The position numbers and the translations under genes were made by a program. Shown piece after piece: positions 8,004-16,746 of a stretch of 64,000 nt of DNA (within the stretch, counting starts at the first letter, position 1; each line of letters begins with the position of its first letter). The stretch is taken from contig NZ_JASZYE010000001.1 of NCBI RefSeq assembly GCF_030317145.1, positions 62,001 to 126,000 on the forward strand. The letters run 5' to 3'. Below the pieces are notes generated by a model that worked only from the letters and a program-made list of their open reading frames with translations, made no database searches and was not told where the DNA came from. Origin of the DNA: Variovorax flavidus. GTDB lineage: Bacteria > Pseudomonadota > Gammaproteobacteria > Burkholderiales > Burkholderiaceae_C.

Positions 8004-8975
8004 ATGAGCGTTTTGGGCATTGACCAGATCACCTACGGGGCGGATGACCTCCCCACCTGCCGCGGCTTCTTCCAGGACTGGGGCCTCACCCTGAAGTCCG
8101 AGGCCGCTGACGAACTCGTCTTCGAGTGCCTGAATGGCTGCCGGGTCGTCGTCGCGGCGTTGGACAAGCCCGGTCTTCCGCCGGCGATGGAGGAGGGGCC
8201 CACGCTGCGCGAAGTGGTGTGGGGCGTCGAGAGCGGTGCAGACCTCGACCGCTATGCCGCCGCGATTGCCAAGGATCCCGGCTTCGTCGACAGCATCGTC
8301 GACGGCGCGCGCCGCATCGGCTGCATCGATCCGAATGGCATGGCCGTGCGCTTCCAGGTCAGCCGCAAGCACGCCGTGGAGATCGACTGCGGCGCAATGA
8401 ACACCTGGAACGCGAAGCTCCGCATCAACCAGCCCGCACCGATCTACGAGCGCGCCACGCCCATCGAAGTGGGCCACGTGGTGTTCTTCGTGAGCGACGT
8501 GCAGGCGACGAGTGCGTTCTATCGCGAGCGCTTCGGCTTCGTGTCGTCGGACAGCTATCCCAATCGCGGCGCCTTCATGCGCTGCGCACCGGATGGCGGC
8601 CACCACGATCTGTTCCTGCTGCAGATCCCCTCGGGCAAGCGCGGGCTCAACCACGTGGCGTTCACGGTGCGTGACATCCACGAAGTGTTCGGCGGTGGCC
8701 TGCACTTCTCGCGCAAGGGCTGGGAAACGCAACTCGGGCCGGGCCGGCATCCCGTGTCGTCGGCGTACTTCTGGTACTTCAAGAATCCGGCCGGTGGCTT
8801 GATCGAGTACTACGCCGACGAAGACCAACTGACAGCCGAGTGGCAGCCGCGCGAGTTCGAACCCGGTCCGACCGTGTTTGCGGAATGGGCCGTCGATGGC
8901 GGTCTGGACGGCAACACCCGTCGCCAGAAGAACGTCGAAGGCCCTCAAGGCAAGTTCCTGACCGAAAAAAAATGA
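8004..8975 (+). CDS. VOC family protein (type I extradiol dioxygenase-like)
   Basis: A 323-residue protein with two vicinal-oxygen-chelate domains. The N-terminal one (about residues 4-130) lacks an obvious metal triad. The C-terminal one has His in EVGHVVFF (about 158), His in LNHVAFTVRD (about 217) and Glu in GLIEYYAD (about 268), the His/His/Glu triad of type I extradiol ring-cleavage dioxygenases. The start at 8004 is chosen for its GGAGAG site; the frame is open further upstream through repeat B. Ring cleavage of a catechol-like intermediate is inferred. Its stop overlaps the next gene's start as ATGA. Confidence 0.87.
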   Translation: MSVLGIDQITYGADDLPTCRGFFQDWGLTLKSEAADELVFECLNGCRVVVAALDKPGLPPAMEEGPTLREVVWGVESGADLDRYAAAIAKDPGFVDSIVDGARRIGCIDPNGMAVRFQVSRKHAVEIDCGAMNTWNAKLRINQPAPIYERATPIEVGHVVFFVSDVQATSAFYRERFGFVSSDSYPNRGAFMRCAPDGGHHDLFLLQIPSGKRGLNHVAFTVRDIHEVFGGGLHFSRKGWETQLGPGRHPVSSAYFWYFKNPAGGLIEYYADEDQLTAEWQPREFEPGPTVFAEWAVDGGLDGNTRRQKNVEGPQGKFLTEKK

Positions 8976-9982
8976 AGCACCTTTCCATGCAACGACGCAC
9001 CTCCCTGTTTCGCATCCTCGGCACTGCGCTGATGGCCTTCGCGGCCGTCACTTCGGCGCAGGCCCAGACCGACGTGCACAAGCAACTGTCGAGCGATCGC
9101 TTCACCATCATTTCGCCGTTCCCGCCCGGCGGGCCGGTCGATACGCTGGCGCGCGTCCTGTCGGACGGCCTGGCCAAGCGCTACGGCCAGGCGGCCGTGG
9201 TGGAGAACATGGCGGGCGCCGCCGGCAACATCGGCATGGACAAGGTCAAGCGTGCCAAGGGCGACGGGCACACGCTGCTGGTGGTTCCCGCGGGCAACCT
9301 GACGATCAACCCGACCCTGATGCCGAACTTCCCGTTCAACGTCGAGAAGGACTTCGTGCCGGTCACCATGCTGGCGAAGGCGCCCAACGTGCTGGTCGCG
9401 TCGCCCGGCGCCGGCATCAAGACCGCCAAGGATCTGGTGGCGCAGGCCAAGGCCAAGCCCAACACCTTGTCCTACGCATCGCCCGGCGTCGGCAGCGGCT
9501 TGCATCTCGCGGGCGAACTGTTCAAGCAACAGGCCGGCGTGGACCTTCTGCACGTGCCGTACAAGGGCACTGGCCCCGCGCTCAACGACGTGCTCGGTGG
9601 CGTGGTGCCGCTGATGTTCAGCAACCTGCCTGCGACGTTGCCTTTCATCAAGAGCGGCAAGCTGGTCGCGCTCGGCGTGACCGAAGCCAAGCGCAGCCCG
9701 GTTGCGCCGGAGATCCCGACGCTGTCGGAGCAGGGCATCCAGGGCGTGAACGTCACGTCGTGGTACGGCCTGCTCGCGCCCGCCGGCACGCCGCCGGCCA
9801 TCGCACAGCAGCTTGCGAAGGATGCCGCAGAGATCCTGGCCCAGCCCGATGTGAGCGAGCGCCTGCAGGCGCAAGGCATGACCAGCGCCGCCATGAAGCC
9901 GGCCGAATTCGCCGCCGCGATGCGGGACGAAACGGCAGTGTGGGCCAAGATCATCAAGGCCCGCAACATCGTCGCCGAATAA
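8972..9982 (+). CDS. Bug/TctC-type tripartite tricarboxylate transporter binding protein
   Basis: A 336-residue periplasmic binding protein. The signal peptide covers about residues 1-32 (hydrophobic core LGTALMAFAAVTS, AQA cleavage). The Bug hallmark FPPGGPVDTLAR follows at about residue 48, and YASPGVGSGLHLAGE at about 167. Bug proteins capture carboxylic acids for TctAB-type carriers, yet no tctA/tctB genes lie in the window, so it may work with a distant carrier or as a sensor. It overlaps the VOC gene by 4 nt. An internal Met (8987) is an alternative start. Confidence 0.93.
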   Translation: MKHLSMQRRTSLFRILGTALMAFAAVTSAQAQTDVHKQLSSDRFTIISPFPPGGPVDTLARVLSDGLAKRYGQAAVVENMAGAAGNIGMDKVKRAKGDGHTLLVVPAGNLTINPTLMPNFPFNVEKDFVPVTMLAKAPNVLVASPGAGIKTAKDLVAQAKAKPNTLSYASPGVGSGLHLAGELFKQQAGVDLLHVPYKGTGPALNDVLGGVVPLMFSNLPATLPFIKSGKLVALGVTEAKRSPVAPEIPTLSEQGIQGVNVTSWYGLLAPAGTPPAIAQQLAKDAAEILAQPDVSERLQAQGMTSAAMKPAEFAAAMRDETAVWAKIIKARNIVAE

Positions 9983-10004
9983 GCAAGACGTGAAGGAGAC
10001 AGAC

Positions 10005-11153
10005 TTGAAGACAAACGAATCCACCATCGGCATCGTCGGTGCCGGCATCGGCGGCCTGGTCGCCGGCATCGCACTGCAGCGCGCGGGGCACGACGTGGTC
10101 GTGTTCGAGCAGGCGAAACAGTTCGCGCGCGTCGGCGCCGACATCAACCTGACGCCCAATGCCGTGCGTGCGCTCGACGGCCTGGGTGTGGGCGAAGCTG
10201 CCCGCGTGACGGCCGCGCGCCCCACGCACCGCATCAGCCGGACCTACGACACCGGCGAGGAAACGTCGCGGCTCGAAATGGCCGACTCGGCCGAGGAGCG
10301 CTACGGCGCGCCCCAGCTCACCATCCACCGTGCCGACCTGCTGGCCGCACTGGCGGACATGTTCCCCGCCGAGCGCGTTGCGCTGGGCAAGCGGGCCAAG
10401 TCCATCGCGGCGGACAAGGATGGCGTGAGCGTGGACTTCGAAGACGGCAGCAGCGCCCGCGTCGGCATGCTGCTGGGCGCGGACGGCATCCACTCGGCCG
10501 TGCGCACCGCCATGTTCGGTGCCGAGAGCCCGCGCTTCACCGGCATCGTCGCGTACCGCGCCGTGGTGCCGGCCGAGCGCGTGGCCAGTGTGCCCAATCT
10601 CGGCGCCTTCACCAAGTGGTGGGGCCCCAATCCGCAAAGCCAGATCGTGACCTTCCCGCTGAACCGCGGCAAGGACATCTTCATCTTCGCGACCACGCCG
10701 CAAGACACCTGGCATCTCGAATCGTGGACCGCCCCCGGCAGCGTCGACGAACTGCGCGAGCAGTACGTGGCCTACCACCCCGAGGCACGTGCCTTGCTCG
10801 ATGCCTGCGACACCGTGCTCAAGACCGCGCTGTACGAGCGCGACCCGATGCCGGCCTGGGCGAAGGGTCGCATGGCATTGCTGGGCGATGCGGCACATCC
10901 GATGCTGCCTTTCATGGCGCAGGGCGCCGGCATGGCGATCGAAGACGCCGTCGTGCTGGCCCGTCACCTCGAAGGCGTCGCGATGGTCGATGCTGCCGCG
11001 GCCCTGCAGCGCTACGAGCAGGCTCGCATCGAACGCGCAAGCCAGGTGCAACTCGGTTCACGCGGCAACAACTGGCTGCGCGAAGGCGGCAACGCCGACT
11101 GGGTCTACGGCTACGACGCGTGGGCCGTGCCTGTCGCTGCCGAAGCGGCGTAA
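10005..11153 (+). CDS. FAD-dependent monooxygenase, 6-hydroxynicotinate 3-monooxygenase-like
   Basis: A 382-residue class A flavin hydroxylase. It has the GxGxxG FAD motif (GAGIGGLVAG, about residues 11-20), the middle DG motif (GADGIHSAVR, about 155-164) and the GD motif GDAAHPMLPFMAQGAG (about 289-304). The ending ERASQVQ...WVYGYDAW closely resembles NicC of Pseudomonas as I recall it, favouring hydroxylation or decarboxylative hydroxylation of an aromatic or pyridine acid. The start is probably TTG at 10005, 6 nt after AAGGAG; a GTG at 9990 is in frame but poorly placed. Confidence 0.9.
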   Translation: MKTNESTIGIVGAGIGGLVAGIALQRAGHDVVVFEQAKQFARVGADINLTPNAVRALDGLGVGEAARVTAARPTHRISRTYDTGEETSRLEMADSAEERYGAPQLTIHRADLLAALADMFPAERVALGKRAKSIAADKDGVSVDFEDGSSARVGMLLGADGIHSAVRTAMFGAESPRFTGIVAYRAVVPAERVASVPNLGAFTKWWGPNPQSQIVTFPLNRGKDIFIFATTPQDTWHLESWTAPGSVDELREQYVAYHPEARALLDACDTVLKTALYERDPMPAWAKGRMALLGDAAHPMLPFMAQGAGMAIEDAVVLARHLEGVAMVDAAAALQRYEQARIERASQVQLGSRGNNWLREGGNADWVYGYDAWAVPVAAEAA

Positions 11154-11164
11154 GCGAGAGCCAG

Positions 11165-11500
11165 ATGACCACGTCGCCCGCCGCCTCCCAGACGATGCTG
11201 CTCACCATCGTGATGAAGCACCACCCCGGCCTGACGCTGGACGACGTGCAGTCGCGCATGAAAGCGAGCGACTGGTGGGAGTCCTTCCCTCCGGAGGGCA
11301 CGCGTGTCGTCTCGTGGACCGTGGCCATGGGGCTCGGGCAGATCCTCACGTTGGAGTTGCCGCCCGAGAAGCTGCCGCTCGTGAATCTCGAACTCGAGCG
11401 CCGCGCATGGGGCGTGTTCAGCACCGAGTGCTACCCCACCTACGACTTCATTCCGGTGCGCGAGCGTATCCGCGAGCGCGTTCGCAACGGCGGCCAGTGA
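11165..11500 (+). CDS. Small protein of unknown function (alpha+beta barrel-like)
   Basis: A 111-residue protein that I do not recognise with certainty. No signal peptide or membrane segment is visible. The pattern of an N-terminal beta strand (MLLTIVMKHH), helix (DDVQSRMKASDWWESF), strands (VVSWTVAMG, ILTLELP), helix and C-terminal strand resembles small ferredoxin-like dimeric barrels such as muconolactone isomerase, but sequence motifs are too weak to name it. It sits 11 nt after the FAD monooxygenase and ahead of the HTH-like and Rieske genes, so a small enzyme or accessory role in the pathway is likely. Confidence 0.75.
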   Translation: MTTSPAASQTMLLTIVMKHHPGLTLDDVQSRMKASDWWESFPPEGTRVVSWTVAMGLGQILTLELPPEKLPLVNLELERRAWGVFSTECYPTYDFIPVRERIRERVRNGGQ

Positions 11501-11565
11501 GACCGGCCTGGCCAGAGCGACAACTGCAATTCCGCAAGACCTACTTTTTTTCGATGGAGCGAACC

Positions 11566-11784
11566 ATGACCGACCGTTATCTCGATCCCCACCAGGCGCG
11601 CCAGCGCACCCCCACCACCTACGAGGACCTGCTCGGCGACGCGATCGAGCGCGCCTTTGCAGCCGGCATCCACGATCTCGCGGGCCTGGTCGAGCAACTC
11701 AACCAGAGCGGCCTCGCCAGCCCGAGCGGAAAGCTCTGGACCGAGGCCATCTACCGCGAAGAAATGGCCACCCTCGGCGCTTGA
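11566..11784 (+). CDS. Recombinase-like helix-turn-helix small protein
   Basis: A 72-residue protein whose C-terminal half (LVEQLNQSGLASPSGKLWTEA) resembles the helical domain of serine recombinases that reads 'new rules from the product' of their own gene; there is no catalytic domain. It uses a GGAGCG site ahead of the ATG at 11566; an ATG 12 nt earlier is in frame. Similar tiny proteins are annotated beside Rieske oxygenase genes in other Burkholderiales, as I recall. It could be a DNA-binding accessory regulator or an oxygenase partner. Location between the monooxygenase and Rieske genes is its main clue. Confidence 0.75.
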   Translation: MTDRYLDPHQARQRTPTTYEDLLGDAIERAFAAGIHDLAGLVEQLNQSGLASPSGKLWTEAIYREEMATLGA

Positions 11785-11827
11785 GCCGTCGCGACGCCCC
11801 CAGTCCCCCATTCCAAGAGGAACCATC

Positions 11828-12853
11828 ATGACCACTCCCCACGATGACCCGGTCGACCAATTGCTCGAAATCGGCCTGAAGGATCTCTGGTACCCGATCT
11901 GCCCGACGAGCTTCATCAAGGAATCGCCCGTCTCGCTCCGCCGCCTCGGCCGCAAGTTCGCCTTCTGGCGGGACCATACCGGCAAGCTGCATGCGCTCGA
12001 AGACCGTTGCCCGCACCGTGGCGCGCCGTTGTCGCAGGGCGTGATCCTCGGCGATCGCCTGTCCTGCCCGTACCACGGCGTCGAAGTCCGCTGTGACGGC
12101 GTCGTCACCCGCGTGCCGGGCAGTCCCGGTTGCAAGCTCGAAGGCTCGCAGGCCACGCGCTTCTATCACGTCGAGGAGCGCGCCGGCGCCGTGTGGCTCT
12201 ACAACTCCAAGGAGTCGGTCGAGACGCCGCCGCCGCTGGTGCTGCCCGAGCAACTGACCGACGACGCGGAGTACTCCAGCTTCCTCTGCTATGCGGAGTG
12301 GAAGGGCGACTACCGCTACGTGCTGGACAACGTGATGGACCCCATGCACGGCACTTTCCTGCACAAGCAATCGCACTCAATGGCGGAAGGCGACTCCACG
12401 GCCAAGTTCGGCATTCGTGCGACGGACACCGGCTTCGTGTTCGAGAAGGAAGGCCAGCGCAACGTCAACTTCGACTGGACCGAATGGTCCGACACGGGGC
12501 TGCACTGGATGCGCCTGGAGATCCCTTATCCGAAGACCGGCGGCCCCGGCGGCAACTTCATCATCGTCGGCAGCTACACGCCGATCTCGCCGACGCTGTC
12601 GTGTGCCTTCCACTGGCGCGTGCGCAAGCTGCCGGTCGGCTGGGAGCGCGACACCTGGCGTTTCCTCTACAAGAACCGCCTCGAAGCGCGCCACTGGCAT
12701 GTGCTCGAACAGGATCGCGTGCTGATCGAGAACATGGAGCCCGATGCCAACAAGCACGAGCAGCTCTACCAGCACGACCTCGGCATCGTGCGTCTGCGTC
12801 GCCACCTGCGCGGCCTGGCGCAGCAGCAACTGGAAGGCGCGAACGCGTCATGA
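11828..12853 (+). CDS. Rieske non-heme iron oxygenase, alpha subunit
   Basis: A 341-residue single-component-type Rieske oxygenase of the vanillate demethylase/phthalate dioxygenase class. The [2Fe-2S] ligands are in CPHRGAPL and CPYHG (about residues 61-82). The mononuclear iron site is in DNVMDPMHGTFLH (about 164-176), which also supplies the bridging Asp. An AAGAGGAACC site precedes the ATG at 11828. It overlaps the RidA gene by 4 nt and its electron donor is most likely the VanB-type reductase at 13303. O-demethylation or ring oxygenation are both possible; substrate unknown. Confidence 0.92.
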   Translation: MTTPHDDPVDQLLEIGLKDLWYPICPTSFIKESPVSLRRLGRKFAFWRDHTGKLHALEDRCPHRGAPLSQGVILGDRLSCPYHGVEVRCDGVVTRVPGSPGCKLEGSQATRFYHVEERAGAVWLYNSKESVETPPPLVLPEQLTDDAEYSSFLCYAEWKGDYRYVLDNVMDPMHGTFLHKQSHSMAEGDSTAKFGIRATDTGFVFEKEGQRNVNFDWTEWSDTGLHWMRLEIPYPKTGGPGGNFIIVGSYTPISPTLSCAFHWRVRKLPVGWERDTWRFLYKNRLEARHWHVLEQDRVLIENMEPDANKHEQLYQHDLGIVRLRRHLRGLAQQQLEGANAS

Positions 12854-13278
12854 CCTGCACCGTGCGTCGTGTCGCCTGCGAGGCGGTGCCTGATCTGGCG
12901 CACGCCACCTGGTCCAACGCGTTGGTCGTGGGGCAGGAGGTGGTGCTGTCGGGCCAGACAGCCCATCCGGCCTCCCGCGACGCGGCGCAGTCCGGTGCCC
13001 CGCTGGGCGCCTACGAGCAGACGCTGGTGGTGTTGCGCAAGGTCCGGGCACTGCTGGAAGCTGCCGGCGGCGGCGTGCACAACATCGTCAAGCTCGTGGT
13101 GTACGTGACCGACATCGCGGACAAGGATGAAGTCGGTCGCGCGCGGCGCGACTTCTTTGCGCAGGCACCGTATCCGGCATCGACGCTGGTCGCGGTCAGC
13201 GCGCTCGTGTTTCCTGAATTGCGCGTCGAGATCGACGCTTTCGCGCGGCTCGATGTCGACCTGCGCACGGCCCACTGA
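12850..13278 (+). CDS. RidA/YjgF/YER057c family protein
   Basis: A 142-residue RidA-like protein: LSGQTAHPA at about residue 36, the VVVLRKVRALLEAAGG helix at about 60-74, the strand VKLVVYVTDI, and a C-terminal VEIDAFA. The Arg normally near the end (about position 105 in classic RidA) is represented by LRVEIDA, where an Arg precedes the strand. RidA proteins hydrolyse enamine/imine intermediates, and 2-aminomuconate deaminase belongs to the family. Its start is ATGA-coupled to the Rieske gene, so it is embedded in the pathway. This is the best hint that the substrate carries nitrogen. Confidence 0.88.
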   Translation: MTCTVRRVACEAVPDLAHATWSNALVVGQEVVLSGQTAHPASRDAAQSGAPLGAYEQTLVVLRKVRALLEAAGGGVHNIVKLVVYVTDIADKDEVGRARRDFFAQAPYPASTLVAVSALVFPELRVEIDAFARLDVDLRTAH

Positions 13279-13302
13279 ACTGAATTCCTCGAGGTTCCCG
13301 CC

Positions 13303-14271
13303 ATGTCTTCCCCCACGCTGAACGCCCTGGTGCACACGATGCGCTACGAGGCCGACGGCATCGTCAGCGTCGAGTTCCGCCCGGCCACGCCGGATGTGGA
13401 TTTCCCCGCCTTCGAAGCCGGCTCCCACATCGACCTGCACCTGCCCAACGGACTGGTGCGCAGCTACTCGCTGTGCAATCCGTCGACCGATCGCCAGCGC
13501 TACGTGGTCGGCGTGCTGAACGACCGCAAGAGCCGCGGCGGATCGCGCTATGTGCACCAGCAATTGCGCGTTGGCATGACGCTGCCGATCTCGGTGCCGC
13601 GCAACAACTTCAAGCTCGAAGAGGGCGCCGAGCGCTCGGTGCTGGTGGCCGGCGGCATTGGCGTGACGCCCATCTGGTGCATGCTGCAGCGCCTGGTGGC
13701 GATCGGCAAGCCGGTCGAGCTGCTCTATTGCGCACGTGCCCGCAAGGAGGCCGCCTTCGTCGAAGCCATCACCGCGCTGGCAGCCGAGAGGTCGGTGCAG
13801 CTCACCTGGCACTTCGACGAAGAGAAGGGCGGACCACCCAATCTGGCGGAACTGCTGGCCGGCAAGGGCGCCGACAGCCACTACTACTGCTGCGGTCCCA
13901 CGCCGATGCTCGACGGCTTCGAGAAGACCTGCGAACAACTCGCCTACCCGCACGCCCACATCGAGCGTTTCGCAGCCGTCCACGTCGAGACGCCGAGCGC
14001 CACGCAGAGCTACATGGTCGAGTGCGCGAAGAGCGGCAAGACCGTCGAAGTACCGCCGGGCAAGTCGATCCTCGACAGCCTGATCGACGCCGGCCTCAAC
14101 CCTGACCACAGTTGCAAGGAAGGCGTCTGCGGCGCCTGCGAAACCAAGGTGCTCGACGGCGAGATCGACCACCACGACGGCATCCTGACCAAGCTGGAAC
14201 GTGCGTCGAACAAGACCATGATGATTTGCGTATCGGGGTGCAAACGCGGCCCGCTCGTGCTCGACATTTAG
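13303..14271 (+). CDS. VanB-type oxidoreductase (FMN/NAD/[2Fe-2S] reductase)
   Basis: A 322-residue reductase with class IA domain order: flavin domain with RSYSLCNPS (about residue 51), NAD domain with VLVAGGIGVTPIWCML (about 108-123) and CCGPTPML (about 195), and a C-terminal plant-type ferredoxin with CKEGVCGACETKV (about 270-282) plus a later Cys in ICVSGC. It passes electrons from NAD(P)H to the Rieske oxygenase at 11828. It follows the RidA gene by 24 nt. The domain set is complete and length normal. Confidence 0.94.
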   Translation: MSSPTLNALVHTMRYEADGIVSVEFRPATPDVDFPAFEAGSHIDLHLPNGLVRSYSLCNPSTDRQRYVVGVLNDRKSRGGSRYVHQQLRVGMTLPISVPRNNFKLEEGAERSVLVAGGIGVTPIWCMLQRLVAIGKPVELLYCARARKEAAFVEAITALAAERSVQLTWHFDEEKGGPPNLAELLAGKGADSHYYCCGPTPMLDGFEKTCEQLAYPHAHIERFAAVHVETPSATQSYMVECAKSGKTVEVPPGKSILDSLIDAGLNPDHSCKEGVCGACETKVLDGEIDHHDGILTKLERASNKTMMICVSGCKRGPLVLDI

Positions 14272-14294
14272 ATCTCCCCCGAAAGAAAAAATCA

Positions 14295-15401
14295 ATGAAG
14301 AAGACTCTTGTGGCCGCGGCCGCATGCGCGGCCGCGTCGATGGCCTGCGCCCAGTCGAGCGTGACCTTGTTCGGCGTGCTGGACGCCGGCATCGCCTACA
14401 CCACGGGATCAGGCCCGATCTCGTCGAGCAAATGGCAGATGACCAACAGCTCCAACACCTTCAGCCGCCTCGGCTTCCGGGGCACGGAAGACCTCGGCGG
14501 CGGCTTTGCCGCGAGCTTCTGGCTCGAAGCCGGCCTGCAGAACGACTCCGGCATCGGCTACCTCACGAACACCAACAACCAGGCAAGCGGCTCCACCGGT
14601 TCCGGCGGCCTGACCTGGTCGCGCCGTTCGACCGTCAGCCTCTCGGGCCCCTTCGGCGAAGTGCGCCTGGGCCGCGACTACACGCCGACGTTCTGGAACA
14701 CTGCGCTGTTCGATCCCTTCGGCACCGGCGGGGGTATCGGCTCCAACCAGATCTACTTCTCCGGCCTGGGCGGCCTGAGTTCACCGACGGGCACGCGCGC
14801 GTCGAACAGCGTCGGCTACTTCCTGCCTCCCAATCTGGGCGGCTTCTATGGCCAGGTGATGGTGGCGACCGGTGAGAACGATTCGATGGCCGTGCTGCCG
14901 GGCCCCGTTCCCGTTTCCATCCAGGACGATGGCAACTACGCGGGTGTTCGCGTCGGCTATCTCAACGGTCCCTTCAACGTGGCGATCGCCACGGGCAAGA
15001 CCCAGTACGCGACGGGCGACCTGCGTGTCACGAACCTGGGCGCCTACTACACCTTCGAAGCGCTGATGAGCCTGAAGCTCATGGCCGAGTACTACGACGA
15101 GTCGCAGGGCACGGTCGATGGCAAGGGTGCGCTGGTGGGCTTCAGCCTCCCGATCGGTCCGGGCGAGATCAAGTTCTCGTATGCGCGCTATGAGCGCGAA
15201 CTCGCCAGCAACCTGCCGAAGCCGACGTCATCGAAGGTCGCGCTGGGCTACGTCCACAACCTGTCGAAGCGCAGCGCGGCATACCTGACCGTCGCGCGCA
15301 TCTCGAACAGCGATGGCGCGTCGGCTTCGCTCGGCGGCGTCCTCACTTCACCCAACAGCGCGTCGACGGGGACCGAGTTCGGCTTCCGCCACGCCTTCTG
15401 A
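14295..15401 (+). CDS. Gram-negative trimeric porin
   Basis: A 368-residue outer-membrane porin. The signal peptide spans about residues 1-19 (MKKTLVAAAACAAASMACA), followed at once by the betaproteobacterial porin opening SSVTLFGVLDAGIAY. Alternating amphipathic strands, SRLGFRGTEDLGGG at about residue 57 and a C-terminal GFRHAF with terminal Phe, needed for BAM recognition, are visible. It belongs to the Comamonas Omp32-like, anion-selective group by resemblance. Placement at the end of the catabolic run suggests entry of the anionic substrate across the outer membrane. Confidence 0.93.
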   Translation: MKKTLVAAAACAAASMACAQSSVTLFGVLDAGIAYTTGSGPISSSKWQMTNSSNTFSRLGFRGTEDLGGGFAASFWLEAGLQNDSGIGYLTNTNNQASGSTGSGGLTWSRRSTVSLSGPFGEVRLGRDYTPTFWNTALFDPFGTGGGIGSNQIYFSGLGGLSSPTGTRASNSVGYFLPPNLGGFYGQVMVATGENDSMAVLPGPVPVSIQDDGNYAGVRVGYLNGPFNVAIATGKTQYATGDLRVTNLGAYYTFEALMSLKLMAEYYDESQGTVDGKGALVGFSLPIGPGEIKFSYARYERELASNLPKPTSSKVALGYVHNLSKRSAAYLTVARISNSDGASASLGGVLTSPNSASTGTEFGFRHAF

Positions 15402-15433
15402 AGCGTCAGAGCCTCCATCGAAGGAGAGAAGCA

Positions 15434-16729
15434 ATGCAAGCCAGAGCATTTCGTTGGTATGGCGTCATCACGTTGTTCGTGATCGTTGCCATCTCCTATG
15501 TCGACCGGATCAACATCGCGGTGCTGATCACCGACCCGGCGTTCCTCCACCACATCGGGATCAGCAGGGACGACCGCGTGAGTCAGGGACTGCTGGCGAC
15601 GGCATTCATGGTCGGTTACGGGGTGTCGGCTTTCGTGCTGACGCCGTTCTGCGCCGCGCTGTTCGGCGTGCGGCGCAGCCTGATCGCCGGCCTGAGCCTG
15701 TGGGGCGTCGTCACCTTCATCACGCCGTGGTTCGACGGCTACGGAATGCTGCTCGCCTCGCGCGTGCTGCTCGGCATTTCCGAGGGCCCCCTGTTCTCGC
15801 TGGCCTCGTCGTACATCAAGGCGCATTTCGAGAGCCACGAGAACGGCAAGCCCAACTCCTTCGTCAACATGGGGACGGGCCTGGGCCTGGCGCTGGGCTA
15901 TCCGCTGATCGGCTTCATGCTCGCCAGCTTCCATTGGGAGATCTCGTTCTACGTGCTGGGGCTGATCAACATCGCCCTCGGCATTCCGCTGGTGCTGGCC
16001 TTCGTGCGGATGCCGGCCGTCTACTCCAGCATGAAGAAGCCGAAGTCCGTCGGCGAAGCGATGGCGCACGTGGGCGACATCGTGAAGGGGGCGCTGCAAA
16101 CGCGCTACCTGGTGCTGATCACGGTGCTGACCTCTGCGACGCTGGCCTACCTCTGGGGTAGCAGCAACTGGCTGCCGACCTACCTGAAGGAGGCGCGCGG
16201 CTTTTCGCTCAAGGAAATGGGCTGGCTGGCATCCTTGCCGCAGTACGCGACCGTCGTGGCCGTGCTGGTGGGCGGCGTGATCATCGACAAGATCGAGCGC
16301 CAGCGCGTGCCCTTCATCTTCATGGTGGCGAGCGCCGGCGTCGCGCTGTCGGTGCTGCTCGCGATCTGCACGGAGGACCGCTATCTGGCGGCCTACGCGC
16401 TGATCGCAGCGAACTTCTGCTGGGGCCTGCAGAGCCCCGCGATTCCGAGCACGGTGCAGTACTGCTCGCGTCCGGAACATGTCGCCAGCGCTTTCGGTGT
16501 CGTCAACGGCACCGGCAGCCTGGTTGCCGGCTTCATGCCGGCCTTGATGGGCGCCGTGATCACCCTGATGTCGGGCGGCCAAGGCGCGTCCGGTGGTGCC
16601 GCGTCAGGCTTCTTCGCCGGATTCGCACTGCTCATCGGCACCCAGCTGATCGTGTTTGCCTGCGGCTTCCTGCTGTGGCTGCGCGAACGCAAGCTGCAGG
16701 TGACAGGCATCAGCGCGACGCCGGCCTGA
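15434..16729 (+). CDS. MFS transporter, ACS (anion:cation symporter)-like
   Basis: A 431-residue permease with about 12 hydrophobic segments in two halves. The first helix carries SYVDRINIAVL (about residues 20-30), a signature of the anion:cation symporter family, which imports organic acids such as phthalate, hydroxyphenylacetate or hexuronates with protons. It starts behind AAGGAG, 33 nt after the porin. As the last + strand gene of the island it is the probable inner-membrane importer of the pathway substrate. Convergent with the coxG-like gene; 17 nt separate their ends. Confidence 0.93.
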   Translation: MQARAFRWYGVITLFVIVAISYVDRINIAVLITDPAFLHHIGISRDDRVSQGLLATAFMVGYGVSAFVLTPFCAALFGVRRSLIAGLSLWGVVTFITPWFDGYGMLLASRVLLGISEGPLFSLASSYIKAHFESHENGKPNSFVNMGTGLGLALGYPLIGFMLASFHWEISFYVLGLINIALGIPLVLAFVRMPAVYSSMKKPKSVGEAMAHVGDIVKGALQTRYLVLITVLTSATLAYLWGSSNWLPTYLKEARGFSLKEMGWLASLPQYATVVAVLVGGVIIDKIERQRVPFIFMVASAGVALSVLLAICTEDRYLAAYALIAANFCWGLQSPAIPSTVQYCSRPEHVASAFGVVNGTGSLVAGFMPALMGAVITLMSGGQGASGGAASGFFAGFALLIGTQLIVFACGFLLWLRERKLQVTGISATPA

Positions 16730-16746
16730 CACCCCGCGCGCTGCTG

